Source: Paenibacillus antri
GTDB lineage: Bacteria > Bacillota > Bacilli > Paenibacillales > YIM-B00363
Direction: 5' to 3'
NCBI RefSeq assembly: GCF_005765165.1
Contig: NZ_VCIW01000001.1
Coordinates: forward strand, 558,001 to 622,000
Length of the DNA stretch: 64,000 nt
The notes under the pieces are model-generated. The model was not told the origin of the DNA. It was given only the letters and a program-made list of their open reading frames with translations, and searched no databases. The first letter of the stretch is position 1, and each line of letters opens with the position of its first letter. A program made the position numbers and the translations under genes. Of this stretch, positions 9,183 to 17,391 are shown piece by piece.

Positions 9183-9998
9183 TTACTCGAAAATGGACCG
9201 GTCCGCCCCGCCCGACCGGTTCAGCGTCAGCGTCGCCTTCCATTCCGTCGGCGCCAGGCCGGTCTCCTTCTTGAACCAAGCGGAGAAGGCGTGGACGGTC
9301 GCGTAGCCGACGGCTTCGCCGACCTCCTGCACGCTGTGGCTCGTCGAGCTGAGCATCCATTTCGCCTCCGACACTCTACACTGCTGTTGGAACTGCTTCG
9401 GCGTCATGCCGTACGCCCGATAGAATTGCCTGCGGAAGCCGTCCTCGCTCAAGCCGCACAGGCTCGCCAGCATCCCTACGGACAGCCGGTCCCGGAAGCG
9501 CTGTCGAATCGATTCCGCCGCCCGCGCGACCGACAGCACCTCCCGCCCGGCGGCGCCGTCGCTTTCGGACAAGAACACCAAGAACAGCTGCAGCCATGTC
9601 GAATACACCGCCTCGGGGTCTTTCGCCGGAGCCGACAAGACGCGGAGCCATAGGCGAAACAACGCTTCGTACCGCTCCCGATGCGCGGGCGACAGCCGAA
9701 TGTCGGCGTACGGCTTCCCCGCGAGCAGCGCTTCGAACATCGCCAGCTGGACGCCTTCGGCCCCCTCCGTCAAGATGACGCCGAAGCGGATCGGCGTGAC
9801 GGCATGGAAGGAATGCAGCGTGCCGGGCCGGATGCACACGACCTGCCCGCCTTCGACGGACATCTCCTCGGCCTCCGTGCGAAACCGGCCGCTCCCCTCC
9901 ATAATGAACGTGATTTCCAAGCTGTCGTGACGGTACATGCGATCGTCCTGCCACCGCTCGTCATGCGTGCCTATGAAACTCTTCATCCGGATCGGCAC
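9183..9998 (-). CDS. AraC-family transcriptional regulator with N-terminal cupin
   Basis: This is a cytoplasmic DNA-binding regulator of about 271 residues. The N-terminal half is an AraC-binding cupin domain (for example DSLEITFIMEGSGRFR and IRPGTLHSFHAV). The C-terminal 100 residues form the double helix-turn-helix, with LASLCGLSEDGFRRQFYRA and VQEVGEAVGYATVHAFSAWF. I chose the GTG start because AAGGGGC lies at the correct distance; an in-frame ATG at 9986 is the alternative. The binding site overlaps the stop region of the upstream histidine-kinase gene, so the two are cotranscribed. The next gene is the PhyH oxygenase, the likely target. Confidence 0.9.
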   Translation of the reverse strand: MPIRMKSFIGTHDERWQDDRMYRHDSLEITFIMEGSGRFRTEAEEMSVEGGQVVCIRPGTLHSFHAVTPIRFGVILTEGAEGVQLAMFEALLAGKPYADIRLSPAHRERYEALFRLWLRVLSAPAKDPEAVYSTWLQLFLVFLSESDGAAGREVLSVARAAESIRQRFRDRLSVGMLASLCGLSEDGFRRQFYRAYGMTPKQFQQQCRVSEAKWMLSSTSHSVQEVGEAVGYATVHAFSAWFKKETGLAPTEWKATLTLNRSGGADRSIFE

Positions 9999-10012
9999 TT
10001 CGCATCGCCCCT

Positions 10013-11485
10013 TCAAGCCGGCGCCGCGGGGAACGACAGCGTCGCCGCGGTCCCCTGCGGGCTCGACTCGATCTGAATGTCTCCGTTCATATCCTGCACG
10101 ATCTGCTTGCAGATGAACAGCCCGAGTCCGTTGCCCGTCGGCTTCGTCGTCAGGAAGGGCGTGAACAGCTGCCCTTGCAGCTCGGCCGGGATTCCGGGTC
10201 CCGTATCGCGAATGCCGACGAACACCTTCCCGCCGGCCGACCAGGAAGAGAGATGCAGGCTGCCGCCCTCGTTCATCGCCTCGATCCCGTTCTTGCATAG
10301 ATTCAAGACGACTTGCTTCAGCAGATCGCTCTTGGCCATTATGTCGGGAACGTCTTCCATATGCAGCAGCACTTGAATCGACTTGATGTTCGCCTCGACA
10401 TGCAGGAGCGGGACCATCTCCTGCAGCAGCTTCGGGACTGAGACGGGCTCGTAACGGATTTCCTTCGGCTTCCGCAGCCATAACATCTCGGTGACGAGCC
10501 CGTTCACGCGAGACAGCTCCGCCATCGCCATGTCGATGTATTCGCGGCCCTTGGCGTTGCCGCTTCGATCGAACAGTTCGCCCGCGAGCTGAACGAAGCC
10601 CTTGATCGCCGTAAGCGGATTCCGGATTTCGTGCGCGGCTCCCGCGGCGAGCTGGCCCAAGACCGAGCTCATCTCGGAACGTTGGAGCAGCGTCTCCAGC
10701 TTTCGCTTCTCGGTGATGTCGATGGCGGCGCCGACGACGCCTTTGATGCGGTCGTTTTCGTAATAGGGAGACATAAGCTTGTGGAGGACGACGCCGCCGA
10801 CCTCGATTTCGAACTCGGTATGCTCTCCGTTCAGCGCCCTCCGGATATGCGGCTCCGCGACGGCGTAAATCTCGGGAGGGAACAGCTCCGGTACGGTTCG
10901 CCCATAGATCGCTTCCGTCGTCAGTCCCATCGCTTCGGCGATCTTGCCCTCGGACAACGTATAGACGAGCATCCCGTTCTCGTCCTTCTCGAGGCGGAAG
11001 ACGAGATTCGGCAGCGACTTAAGCGCTTGCCGCAGATCGTCCAGCAGCTCTATATGAAGCGACTCCTTCATCTGTACTCGATCTTTGGTAATGTCTCTGG
11101 CGACGGTTAAGATGCACTGCACGCCAAGGATCTCGACGCACTGCAGATTCAGCAGCGCGTGATGGATATTCCCGGCTTCGTCCAAGAAGTCGGATTCGAA
11201 ATTTCTGACTGTGCCCCGCTCCTTTAACATGAGGACCAGTTCCTTCCGATCGGAAGGGTTCGCCCATAGATCGAACGTCCGGCCGATAATATCTTCTCTG
11301 CGAAAGCCGACGACTTCGAAGAACGCATCGTTCGCATAGAGGCAGAGGCCCTCCTCGAACGTGGTGATGCTGATAATTTCCGAACTCAACGTGAAAATCC
11401 GGTGTAACAAAGACTCAAACAAAGCGGGATTCTTGGCGACGCGAAACTCCAGCTCGAATGATCGCAGTAAGCTTGCTTGATCCAT
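10013..11485 (-). CDS. Cytoplasmic PAS-domain sensor histidine kinase
   Basis: The 490-residue kinase has no membrane segment. Two PAS domains (roughly residues 20-135 and 150-265) precede a HisKA dimerisation domain with phosphoacceptor motif AAGAAHEIRNPLTAIKG, and a C-terminal HATPase domain with N-box NLCKNGIEAM, G1 box DTGPGIP and G2 box GNGLGLFICKQI. The organisation resembles the sporulation-type KinA/KinE kinases and NtrB. No response regulator gene is adjacent; instead an AraC regulator follows 14 bp after the stop. The signal could be a small molecule or redox state sensed by the PAS domains. As an orphan kinase it may feed a phosphorelay encoded elsewhere. Confidence 0.92.
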   Translation of the reverse strand: MDQASLLRSFELEFRVAKNPALFESLLHRIFTLSSEIISITTFEEGLCLYANDAFFEVVGFRREDIIGRTFDLWANPSDRKELVLMLKERGTVRNFESDFLDEAGNIHHALLNLQCVEILGVQCILTVARDITKDRVQMKESLHIELLDDLRQALKSLPNLVFRLEKDENGMLVYTLSEGKIAEAMGLTTEAIYGRTVPELFPPEIYAVAEPHIRRALNGEHTEFEIEVGGVVLHKLMSPYYENDRIKGVVGAAIDITEKRKLETLLQRSEMSSVLGQLAAGAAHEIRNPLTAIKGFVQLAGELFDRSGNAKGREYIDMAMAELSRVNGLVTEMLWLRKPKEIRYEPVSVPKLLQEMVPLLHVEANIKSIQVLLHMEDVPDIMAKSDLLKQVVLNLCKNGIEAMNEGGSLHLSSWSAGGKVFVGIRDTGPGIPAELQGQLFTPFLTTKPTGNGLGLFICKQIVQDMNGDIQIESSPQGTAATLSFPAAPA

Positions 11486-11567
11486 TGGTCCATCCCCGCA
11501 GTCTGTCTGATATGCGATTTTCCTTATGACCTTTTCTACCCCATCGAAAAGGATTCCTGCCCAGCGG

Positions 11568-11604
11568 CAAAAAAGCGCAGAATCTCGTAGCGAGACGCTG
11601 CGCT
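11568..11604 (-). terminator. Rho-independent terminator after the WYL regulator gene
   Basis: The inverted repeat AGCGCAG (11574-11580) / CTGCGCT (11598-11604) encloses a second stem TCTCG/CGAGA. On the minus strand it is followed by TTTTT, ending transcription of the WYL regulator. Confidence 0.75.
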
Positions 11605-11641
11605 TGATGTATGTGTTCGCAGAGAATTAGCTGCGGTTCCC

Positions 11642-12592
11642 CTACTTGTACAACGCCAGCCAGTCCCGCAGCTGATCCCGCATCTTCTCCCGCACCGACT
11701 TCGGCTCGAGAATTTCCGCGGACGGGCCGTATTGGAGAATCCAGCGGAGGAATTCCTTTTCGTTATTGACCGTCACTTCGAACGTCATGCTGCCGTCCTT
11801 ATGATCCTTCATCCGCGGATGGACGAACAGCTCCTCCTCTTTCACGTATCGGGCGATGTCGGCGCTGAAGCGCACCTTGAACGTAATGTTCTTGTCGCCC
11901 TGCTCGATCGACCATGTGTTCTTCAGATGCTTCTTGATGCTGAAGTCGCCTTTGTCGAACAGCTCCTCGGTCACTTCGACCTTCCGGAAGCGGCTGATCC
12001 GGAACGTGCGAATGCCCTGCTTCGAGTGGCAATACCCGATCAAGTAAAACCGCTGATCCCGCGGCACCAAGTAATACGGGTCGATCCTTCGCTCCGTCGT
12101 CTCGTCGCGGGACATCGTGTGGTAGACGGTGTCGATCGTCCGGTGTTCGAGAATGGCGCGGATGATCGGCTGCAGGAAGTTCGGACTCTCCTTCCGGTAC
12201 GCCGGCGTGCCCATCTGGATAATGTCCGCGATGTCCTCGATGATGTGATGCCGCCGCGACTTCTCCTTGCGGTGCGCGGCCATCACCTTGTCGTATGCGG
12301 TCTCGAACCCGGGCGGCAGCTTCTCCTTGTCAAGCAGCGACGGCAGCATCGAGAAGACGAGCGATTCCTGCTCGGTGAAGTTGAGCGGCGTCATCGCGAA
12401 TCGGCCCATGAACCGATAGCCGGTTCCCTTCCCTTCGTTGGTGACGGGCGCGATCAAGTAAATCAGCTCCATATCCCGGTAGATGGTGCGGACGTCGACC
12501 TCGCATTTGAAGGCGAGATCGTTCGCGGAGATGCCCGGATTGGCTTGAATCGCCGTCAGGATGTTGAAGATGCGGATCAGCTTATCGCTCAT
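11642..12592 (-). CDS. WYL-domain transcriptional regulator (YafY/PafC-like)
   Basis: This 316-residue protein has an N-terminal winged helix (residues 1-60, with ISANDLAFKCEVDVRTIYRDM as the recognition region) followed by a WYL domain with RIDPYYLVPRDQRFYLIGYC near residues 175-200 and a WCX-like C-terminal extension ending in a Pro-Ser-Ala-Glu-Ile-Leu-Glu-Pro stretch. WYL regulators bind nucleic-acid-like or small ligands and often control defence, DNA damage or metabolic genes. No partner gene lies in the same operon, so the target is unknown. The start has GGAGG at good spacing, and a terminator follows the stop. Confidence 0.9.
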   Translation of the reverse strand: MSDKLIRIFNILTAIQANPGISANDLAFKCEVDVRTIYRDMELIYLIAPVTNEGKGTGYRFMGRFAMTPLNFTEQESLVFSMLPSLLDKEKLPPGFETAYDKVMAAHRKEKSRRHHIIEDIADIIQMGTPAYRKESPNFLQPIIRAILEHRTIDTVYHTMSRDETTERRIDPYYLVPRDQRFYLIGYCHSKQGIRTFRISRFRKVEVTEELFDKGDFSIKKHLKNTWSIEQGDKNITFKVRFSADIARYVKEEELFVHPRMKDHKDGSMTFEVTVNNEKEFLRWILQYGPSAEILEPKSVREKMRDQLRDWLALYK

Positions 12593-12711
12593 GCGCGGTC
12601 CTCCTTCGCGGTCTGGAATACGATTGTATTCGACGCCGTTGCCGCCCCCTCCTGCTTGGACTGTCGCTCCCCCTCCGGGTAACCGGGCCGGGCTGCAGAC
12701 GCCGACGCCGT

Positions 12712-13064
12712 GCGTCCTTAAGATTCAGCTGCTGCCCAAGCGCATCGACGTGTTTCCGCGCATCTTCATGGCGCCGGAAGCGGAGTGGGCGGAATTCGAT
12801 CCGGATCTCATGATCGGGCCGATGGCGGACAATGACGCTGGCATGATCGTTCGGGATGCGGTAAAGTTAGGGAAAGACGCCGTTAGTTCGGCGACCAGAT
12901 CGCTAAGAGATCGCCGGGGACGGAAGCTGGACCCGCTGCGGCTCGGCAATCAGGTCGTATTCGCGAACGAACGGCTGGAAGACAGCTTGCGGCTCGTCGG
13001 CTATTATCTCCGTTCGGAAGGTAGGTTGAAGTACCATGACAATCAGCACGTACGAAGAGCTTGA
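12712..13064 (+). pseudogene. 5'-truncated gene resembling DUF3990 (ADP-ribosyltransferase-like fold)
   Basis: The frame encodes a segment with WAEFDPDLMIGPMADNDAGM followed by LDPLRLGNQVVFANERLEDS. This resembles the C-terminal half of DUF3990 proteins, in which a GPVADD-type motif is followed by QYVFHTEKAL. I find no N-terminal half carrying the expected YHGT-type motif in any frame, no ribosome binding site near a usable start, and the upstream bases run into the divergent WYL gene. I therefore read it as a broken remnant. The family assignment is from memory of motifs and is moderate at best. It overlaps the next gene by 29 bp. Confidence 0.45.
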
Positions 13065-13338
13065 CCGATTCGGGCAAGGCATGGTGGAGCATCTTGTCGG
13101 GCGTCTTCGGTACGGCCCTGACGACGCCGTCCGCCTCCTGCGCGAGTACGCGCCCGTTCTGGAGCTGCTCGGGAAGCATTACAACTGCGAGGATTACGCG
13201 GAGCGGATCCACGAGGCGCATGCGAACGGCTTGACGCCGGAACGATGGATCGAGCGCATCCGGGAGCTGGAGCGGCCCGCCTCGCGCAACGCGAAGAAGG
13301 CGACGACCAAGAAGGAGACCCGAGGTTTCCTGCAATAA
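13036..13338 (+). CDS. Small helical protein of unknown function, partner of the DUF3990-like remnant
   Basis: The 100-residue product is mostly helical and acidic up to residue 82, then ends in a Lys/Ala-rich tail (ASRNAKKATTKKETRG). A GGAAGGTAGG sequence lies about 12 bp before the ATG, and a strong terminator follows directly after the stop, so the gene looks intact. It overlaps the 3' end of the DUF3990-like remnant, as coupled toxin-antitoxin genes often do, and some DUF3990 genes sit beside a small helical DUF3791 gene. I cannot show it belongs to that family. Function unknown. Confidence 0.65.
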   Translation: MTISTYEELDRFGQGMVEHLVGRLRYGPDDAVRLLREYAPVLELLGKHYNCEDYAERIHEAHANGLTPERWIERIRELERPASRNAKKATTKKETRGFLQ

Positions 13339-13345
13339 GCTTTGC

Positions 13346-13380
13346 AGCCCGCCGGATCATGCGTCCGGCGGGCTTTCTTT
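13346..13380 (+). terminator. Rho-independent terminator
   Basis: AGCCCGCCGGA (13346-13356) pairs perfectly with TCCGGCGGGCT (13364-13374) and is followed by TTCTTT. It ends transcription from the small plus-strand gene. Confidence 0.85.
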
Positions 13381-13421
13381 ACTTCGATCGGTTTCGAACA
13401 GCCGGCCTTCGTCCGGTATGA

Positions 13422-13604
13422 ACGGGAAAATCTCCCGTCTACTTCGTTTGTGTGCAGACGTTCCCGCAATCGGACGGGAAAAGCTCCCGTTTATTTCGCA
13501 TCGTTCTGCGAAAATGAACCGAATTGGCTTGATAGAAGGGAGCTTTTCCCGTTCGACGGGCCTAATCGAGTCGATTCGCGCTCATGGACGGGAGGATTTC
13601 CCGT
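13422..13604. repeat. Cluster of four interrupted palindromes ACGGGA-N5-TCCCGT
   Basis: Near-identical 16-17 bp palindromes occur at 13422-13438, 13474-13490, 13537-13552 (reverse orientation, one end degenerate) and 13588-13604. Their starts are spaced about 52, 63 and 51 bp apart. They fill the roughly 240 bp between a terminator and the convergent small membrane-protein gene. No gene is seen here. They could be binding sites or a dispersed intergenic element. Confidence 0.7.
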
Positions 13605-13619
13605 CCGCATGAACGTCCC

Positions 13620-13847
13620 CTACATCGCCTTGCCGCGCCCGCGGCCGGCCTTCGCCGCCCGGCGCCTCCGCACCCACCACCAAGCCGCCAACTCCGCCGC
13701 GACCCAACCGACCGCGAGTATCGCGACCAGAACCGACCGGTCGAGGTCCGGGAACGCGTAGCCGTACAGCAGCATCGCGACGACCGCGAACAGCCCGCGA
13801 ACGAGCTTCGCGACCTGCCGCCCTTCCGCCTTATACGTGCGTGCCAA
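13620..13847 (-). CDS. Small two-helix membrane protein, unknown function
   Basis: The 75-residue product has a basic N-terminus, two hydrophobic helices (about residues 14-32 and 38-58) separated by a short loop, and a strongly basic tail. The start is a TTG with GAGGGGGG seven bases upstream. It begins 37 bp after the stop of the NAD(P)-binding protein gene and is probably cotranscribed with it. I recognise no family; the predicted topology has both ends inside. Confidence 0.7.
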   Translation of the reverse strand: MARTYKAEGRQVAKLVRGLFAVVAMLLYGYAFPDLDRSVLVAILAVGWVAAELAAWWWVRRRRAAKAGRGRGKAM

Positions 13848-13884
13848 TCAATTCCCCCCTCTCCTCTTGGAACAAGCGCCCCGC

Positions 13885-14556
13885 CTACGAATTCGGCGCC
13901 ATCTTATGCAGCTGGTCGTTCTCGTAAATATGCGTCCCAGGCGAGTACATCTGCGCCGCGCGCAGCATGACGGCCGCGACGTCGCGCGCCTCGATCGGGC
14001 GGTACTTGACCAGCGACCCGCGGAAGACGAAGGCGAGCGGACGCGACAACAGCGCGGCGACGCGTTCGCCGAACCGGAACTGCCGCCGGTCGCCGAGCAG
14101 GAGCGACGGCCGGACGATCGACGTCATCGGCAGCTGCAGCGCGCGAACCGCCGCTTCCGTCTCGCCCTTCACCCGGCTGTAGAAAATCTTCGACGCCGGA
14201 TCCGCCCCCATCGACGAGACGAGCACGTATCGGCGCGCGCCGGCCGCCTTCGCGAGCCGCGCGGCCGCTACCGGGTAGTCGTAGTCGACTTCGCGGAACC
14301 GCGCCTGCGATCCCGCCTGCTTGATCGTCGTCCCGAGCGCGCAGAACACGTCCTCCGCGCCCGCGAACGCCGCGCCGGACATCGCCGCGAAGTCGGCGAG
14401 CACGACTTGCTTGAGCTTCGCCCGCTCCGGCAGCGGCCGGCGCACGATCGCCGTCACCTCGCCGTACGCCGGCGACGCGAGCAGCTTGTCCAACAGCTGC
14501 GCCCCGACGAGTCCGGTGGCGCCGAGAAGCACTGCCTTTTTCAAATTAGGTTCCAT
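13885..14556 (-). CDS. NAD(P)-binding oxidoreductase, atypical SDR (HTATIP2/NmrA-like)
   Basis: The 223-residue protein starts with a Rossmann nucleotide-binding motif, LLGATGLVGAQLL, and continues with DVFCALGTTIKQAGSQARFRE and YVLVSSMGADP, which are typical of the HTATIP2/YbjT-like atypical short-chain dehydrogenases. The substrate is unknown; relatives include quinone-sensing and electron-transfer proteins. I chose the ATG preceded by GGGAGG over an upstream in-frame ATG. A small membrane-protein gene follows on the same strand. Confidence 0.85.
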   Translation of the reverse strand: MEPNLKKAVLLGATGLVGAQLLDKLLASPAYGEVTAIVRRPLPERAKLKQVVLADFAAMSGAAFAGAEDVFCALGTTIKQAGSQARFREVDYDYPVAAARLAKAAGARRYVLVSSMGADPASKIFYSRVKGETEAAVRALQLPMTSIVRPSLLLGDRRQFRFGERVAALLSRPLAFVFRGSLVKYRPIEARDVAAVMLRAAQMYSPGTHIYENDQLHKMAPNS

Positions 14557-14608
14557 GGTGGGTCGTCCTCCCGCATTTCCGTGTACCCCCATCGTATCGG
14601 AAAAAAAC

Positions 14609-14642
14609 GCCGAAAGAAAGAGCCGCCGGCCCCGGCGGCTCT
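14609..14642 (-). terminator. Rho-independent terminator after the Gfo/Idh/MocA gene
   Basis: AGAGCCGCCGG (14619-14629) and CCGGCGGCTCT (14632-14642) form a perfect 11-bp stem with a very short loop. On the minus strand TTTCTTTCGG follows. Confidence 0.8.
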
Positions 14643-14650
14643 CCCGAAAG

Positions 14651-15667
14651 TTATCGATGCAGCTCTTCGAACGGCACCGGCAGCTCCCGGCCTTCGGCCG
14701 CCGACTTCTCCGTCGTCTCGATGACGGCGATGTTGCGAAGCGATTGCTCCGGCGTCACGATCAGCTTCGCTCCGCGATACAGATGATCCGCGACGTTCGC
14801 ATAATACGATTCGCCTCGGCTCTTGGCGGTCGCCACCTTCGTCTCCACCTTCACGCCGGAGAGATCGGTATAGAGCGTCAGCTCCCCGTCGAAAATGTTC
14901 CCGTCCACGATCCCGCCTTTCGTCCCGAGCAGCCGGACATGCGGCTTGCCCGCGTGCGCGATGCTCGAGATTTGAACGTTGATCGTGGCGCCGTTTTCCA
15001 TATAGATGGTGCTGTCCACGTGGTCCTCGTTCGTATACTCGTGCCACACGAGGTTCTGCACGACGCCGCGCACCGAACGGATGCCGCCCGGGACGACGCC
15101 GAGCGCATAATCGATCAGATGCGCGCCCCAATCGTACAATGCCCCGCCGGAGATCGCCTTCACGGACCGCCACCAATCGTTCGGCTTGCCGTACCCGCCG
15201 AACGCCAGCTCGATGTGGAAGACGTCGCCGATGATGCCTCTCCCGATCAGGTCCTTCAGCGTCAAGTACCAGCCGTCCCAACGGCGGTTATGATACACCG
15301 ACAGCATCTTCCCCTTCTCGCGGGCGAGCATCGTCATCGCGTAGCCGTCCGCCGCGGCGATACACATCGGCTTCTCCAGGATGCAGTGCTTCCCGGCTTG
15401 CAAGATGCGCATGCCGAGCTCCGCGTGCGTATTGTGCGGCGTAATGACCGTAATCAGGTCGATGTCGTCCCGCGCCAGCAGGTCGTCGGGATTCGTATAC
15501 GTATCGATGTCCGGGAAGTCCGCCTTCGCTTGCGCGGCCCGGCCCGCGTCCAGATCGCACGCCGCCGCGAACGCGATCCCGTTCTCCATCATCTGCATCG
15601 CATGCTGCTTGCCCATGTTGAATGCGCCGCCGTATCCGATGACCGCTCCTCGAAGCTGCGTTGTCAT
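14651..15667 (-). CDS. Gfo/Idh/MocA-family NAD(P)-dependent oxidoreductase
   Basis: This 338-residue protein is a predicted sugar or inositol dehydrogenase. The N-terminal Rossmann domain has the variant nucleotide loop IGYGGAFNMGKQH, and the family motif EKPM follows at GKHCILEKPMCI near residues 95-106. The C-terminal alpha/beta domain carries GGALYDWGAHLIDYALGV, with the His and Asp commonly used in catalysis. It is a single-gene unit with a terminator, transcribed away from the TspO-like gene. The specific sugar cannot be told. Confidence 0.9.
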   Translation of the reverse strand: MTTQLRGAVIGYGGAFNMGKQHAMQMMENGIAFAAACDLDAGRAAQAKADFPDIDTYTNPDDLLARDDIDLITVITPHNTHAELGMRILQAGKHCILEKPMCIAAADGYAMTMLAREKGKMLSVYHNRRWDGWYLTLKDLIGRGIIGDVFHIELAFGGYGKPNDWWRSVKAISGGALYDWGAHLIDYALGVVPGGIRSVRGVVQNLVWHEYTNEDHVDSTIYMENGATINVQISSIAHAGKPHVRLLGTKGGIVDGNIFDGELTLYTDLSGVKVETKVATAKSRGESYYANVADHLYRGAKLIVTPEQSLRNIAVIETTEKSAAEGRELPVPFEELHR

Positions 15668-15901
15668 GGTCGATTGTTCACGCTCCGTTTTTTCGAATGT
15701 CGATTTCGTATTGCGTCGTTTCGTTCTTACTGTACCAGAGCGAGGCGCGCCGTTCCATGACTAGGATGGCAACGACTTGTACAATCTTGCTACATGTTCG
15801 CAAGAAACCGCAAGTCCGAAACTGTAATAAGTCGGTAAGGTAACTGTACAAACGGGACGCATATACTAATGGAAAGAGGGCAATCGAGGAGGCGGTCTCG
15901 C

Positions 15902-16669
15902 GTGCGAGCGAACTTGTGGCGAGGGTGGAATACGGCGGCGTATGTGGCGGTGCTTCTGGCGAACGGACTTGCGAACGCCATTCCGATCGGGGGAAGGACG
16001 ACCGGCGAGGTGTCGGCGATGTTCCCGGTTTTGGCGACGCCAGCTTCGTATGCGTTTACAATTTGGGGCGCGATCTATGCGCTGCTGGGCGTCTTCGTGC
16101 TGCTCCAATGGCGGCCAGGCTGGCGGGAGCTGTCCGTCTTCCGGCGCATCGGGCCTTGGTTCGTCGTAAGCTGCGCGTTCAATATCGCTTGGCTGCTGTG
16201 CTGGCACTACTTGTACATTCGTTCGAGCGTCTTCCTCATCCTCGGGCTGCTGCTTTCGCTGCTCCCGATCTACCTCGCGACGCGACGCGTGGACGGCTCG
16301 CCGCGCGACGACGCGGGGCTGACGTCGAAGCTGTTCGTGCAGCTTCCCTTCAGCCTGTATACGGCTTGGATCGCGGTCGCTTCCGGCGTCAACGGAATAG
16401 TCGGGCTCAAGGCGTCCGGCGGGAACGGTTGGGGGCTCGAAGCGTATTGGACGATGCTGTTGCTCCTCGTCGCGGCGGGTATCGCGTACGCCGCGTTCCG
16501 CCGGTACCGCGACACCCCCTTCGTCCTGACGGTCGTCTGGGCATTCGTCGCGATCGGCGTCGAGCAGCAAGGCGCGGCGCCGATCGTCGCATGGATCGCT
16601 TGGCTGCTGGCGGGGGTGCTGCTCTTGCTCGCGCTGCGGATCGTGCCGGCGCGGCGGCGGCGGCGGTAG
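15902..16669 (+). CDS. TspO/MBR-family tryptophan-rich sensory protein homologue
   Basis: The 255-residue integral membrane protein has seven or so hydrophobic helices and many Trp residues. Motifs TPASYAFTIWGAIYALLGVF and FNIAWLLCWHYLY match the tryptophan-rich TspO-like proteins of Gram-positive bacteria, which are longer than the classical 160-residue TspO. Such proteins are proposed to bind tetrapyrroles or to act in stress signalling. I chose the GTG with GAGGAGG nine bases upstream; an earlier ATG at 15869 lacks a site. The gene stands alone, ending just before the large tandem-repeat region. Confidence 0.85.
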   Translation: MRANLWRGWNTAAYVAVLLANGLANAIPIGGRTTGEVSAMFPVLATPASYAFTIWGAIYALLGVFVLLQWRPGWRELSVFRRIGPWFVVSCAFNIAWLLCWHYLYIRSSVFLILGLLLSLLPIYLATRRVDGSPRDDAGLTSKLFVQLPFSLYTAWIAVASGVNGIVGLKASGGNGWGLEAYWTMLLLLVAAGIAYAAFRRYRDTPFVLTVVWAFVAIGVEQQGAAPIVAWIAWLLAGVLLLLALRIVPARRRRR

Positions 16670-16744
16670 AGTTGCGGGTCCCGCTCGGGGGCGCACGGCC
16701 GGTTGCAATAGCCGGCGCCCCCCAGCCCGTCTCCCCTCTCCCGT

Positions 16745-17322
16745 GGTTCCTTGTCCTCGGTTTCCTTTCGCTCAGCTGTGGGCCGCCCCCGTCCCTTCTC
16801 TCCTGCGGTTCCTTGTCCTCGGTTTCCTTTCGCTCAGCTGTGCGCCGCCTTCGTCCCTTCTCTTCTGCGGTTCCTTGTCCTCGGTTTCCTTTCGCTCAGC
16901 TGTGGGCCGCCCCCGTCCCTTCTCTCCTGCGGTTCCTTGTCCTCTGTTTCCTTTCGCTCAGCCGCCGGCAGCCTCTGTCCCTTCTCTCCTGCGGTTCCTT
17001 GTCCTCGGTTTCCTTTCGCTCAGCTGTGGGCCGCCCTCGTCCCTTCCTGCGGTTCCTTGTCCTCGGTTTCCTTTCGCTCAGCCGCCGGCCGCCTCCGTCC
17101 CTTCTCTCCTGCGGTTCCTTGTCCTCGGTTTCCCTTCGCTCAGCCGCCGGCCGCCTCCGCCCCTTCTCTCCTGCGGTTCCTTGTCCTCGGTTTCCCTTCG
17201 CTCAGCTGTGGGCCGCCCCCGTCCCTTCTCTCCTGCGGTTCCTTGTCCTCGGTTTCCTTTCGCTCAGCTGTGCGCCGCCTTCGTCCCTTCTCTCCTGCAG
17301 TACCTTGTCCTAGGTTTCTAGC
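16745..17322. repeat. 62-bp tandem repeat array, about 9.4 units
   Basis: Units start at 16745, 16807, 16869, 16931, 16993, 17051, 17113, 17175, 17237 and 17299 (partial). All are 62 bp except the fifth, which is 58 bp. Each begins GGTTCCTTGTCCTCGG and contains CTTTCGCTCAGC. The middle alternates between a CTGTG-CGCC type (units 1-3, 5, 8, 9) and a CCGCCGG type (units 4, 6, 7). Because 62 is not a multiple of three, all frames stay open in a repetitive, non-protein-like way. The plus strand is pyrimidine-rich. Confidence 0.95.
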
Positions 17323-17328
17323 GAAGTC

Positions 17329-17360
17329 CAGCTGAGCGAAGGGAATCCCAGGAGAAGGAG
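17329..17360. repeat. Inverted, shortened copy of the 62-bp repeat core
   Basis: CAGCTGAGCGAAGGGAATCC followed by CAGGAGAAGGAG is the reverse complement of the unit's CTTCGCTCAGCTG and TCTCCTG parts with the middle deleted. A near-identical copy is at 41751-41781, showing that the core exists outside the array. Confidence 0.75.
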
Positions 17361-17391
17361 TCGCAGACCACACACCGCCCACTCCTCCTCC

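Noticed and set aside
16743-17335. Three overlapping proline/serine-rich frames of about 190 codons
   Set aside because: They are translations of the 62-bp tandem repeat in different phases. The unit length is not a multiple of three, and no start signal is present.
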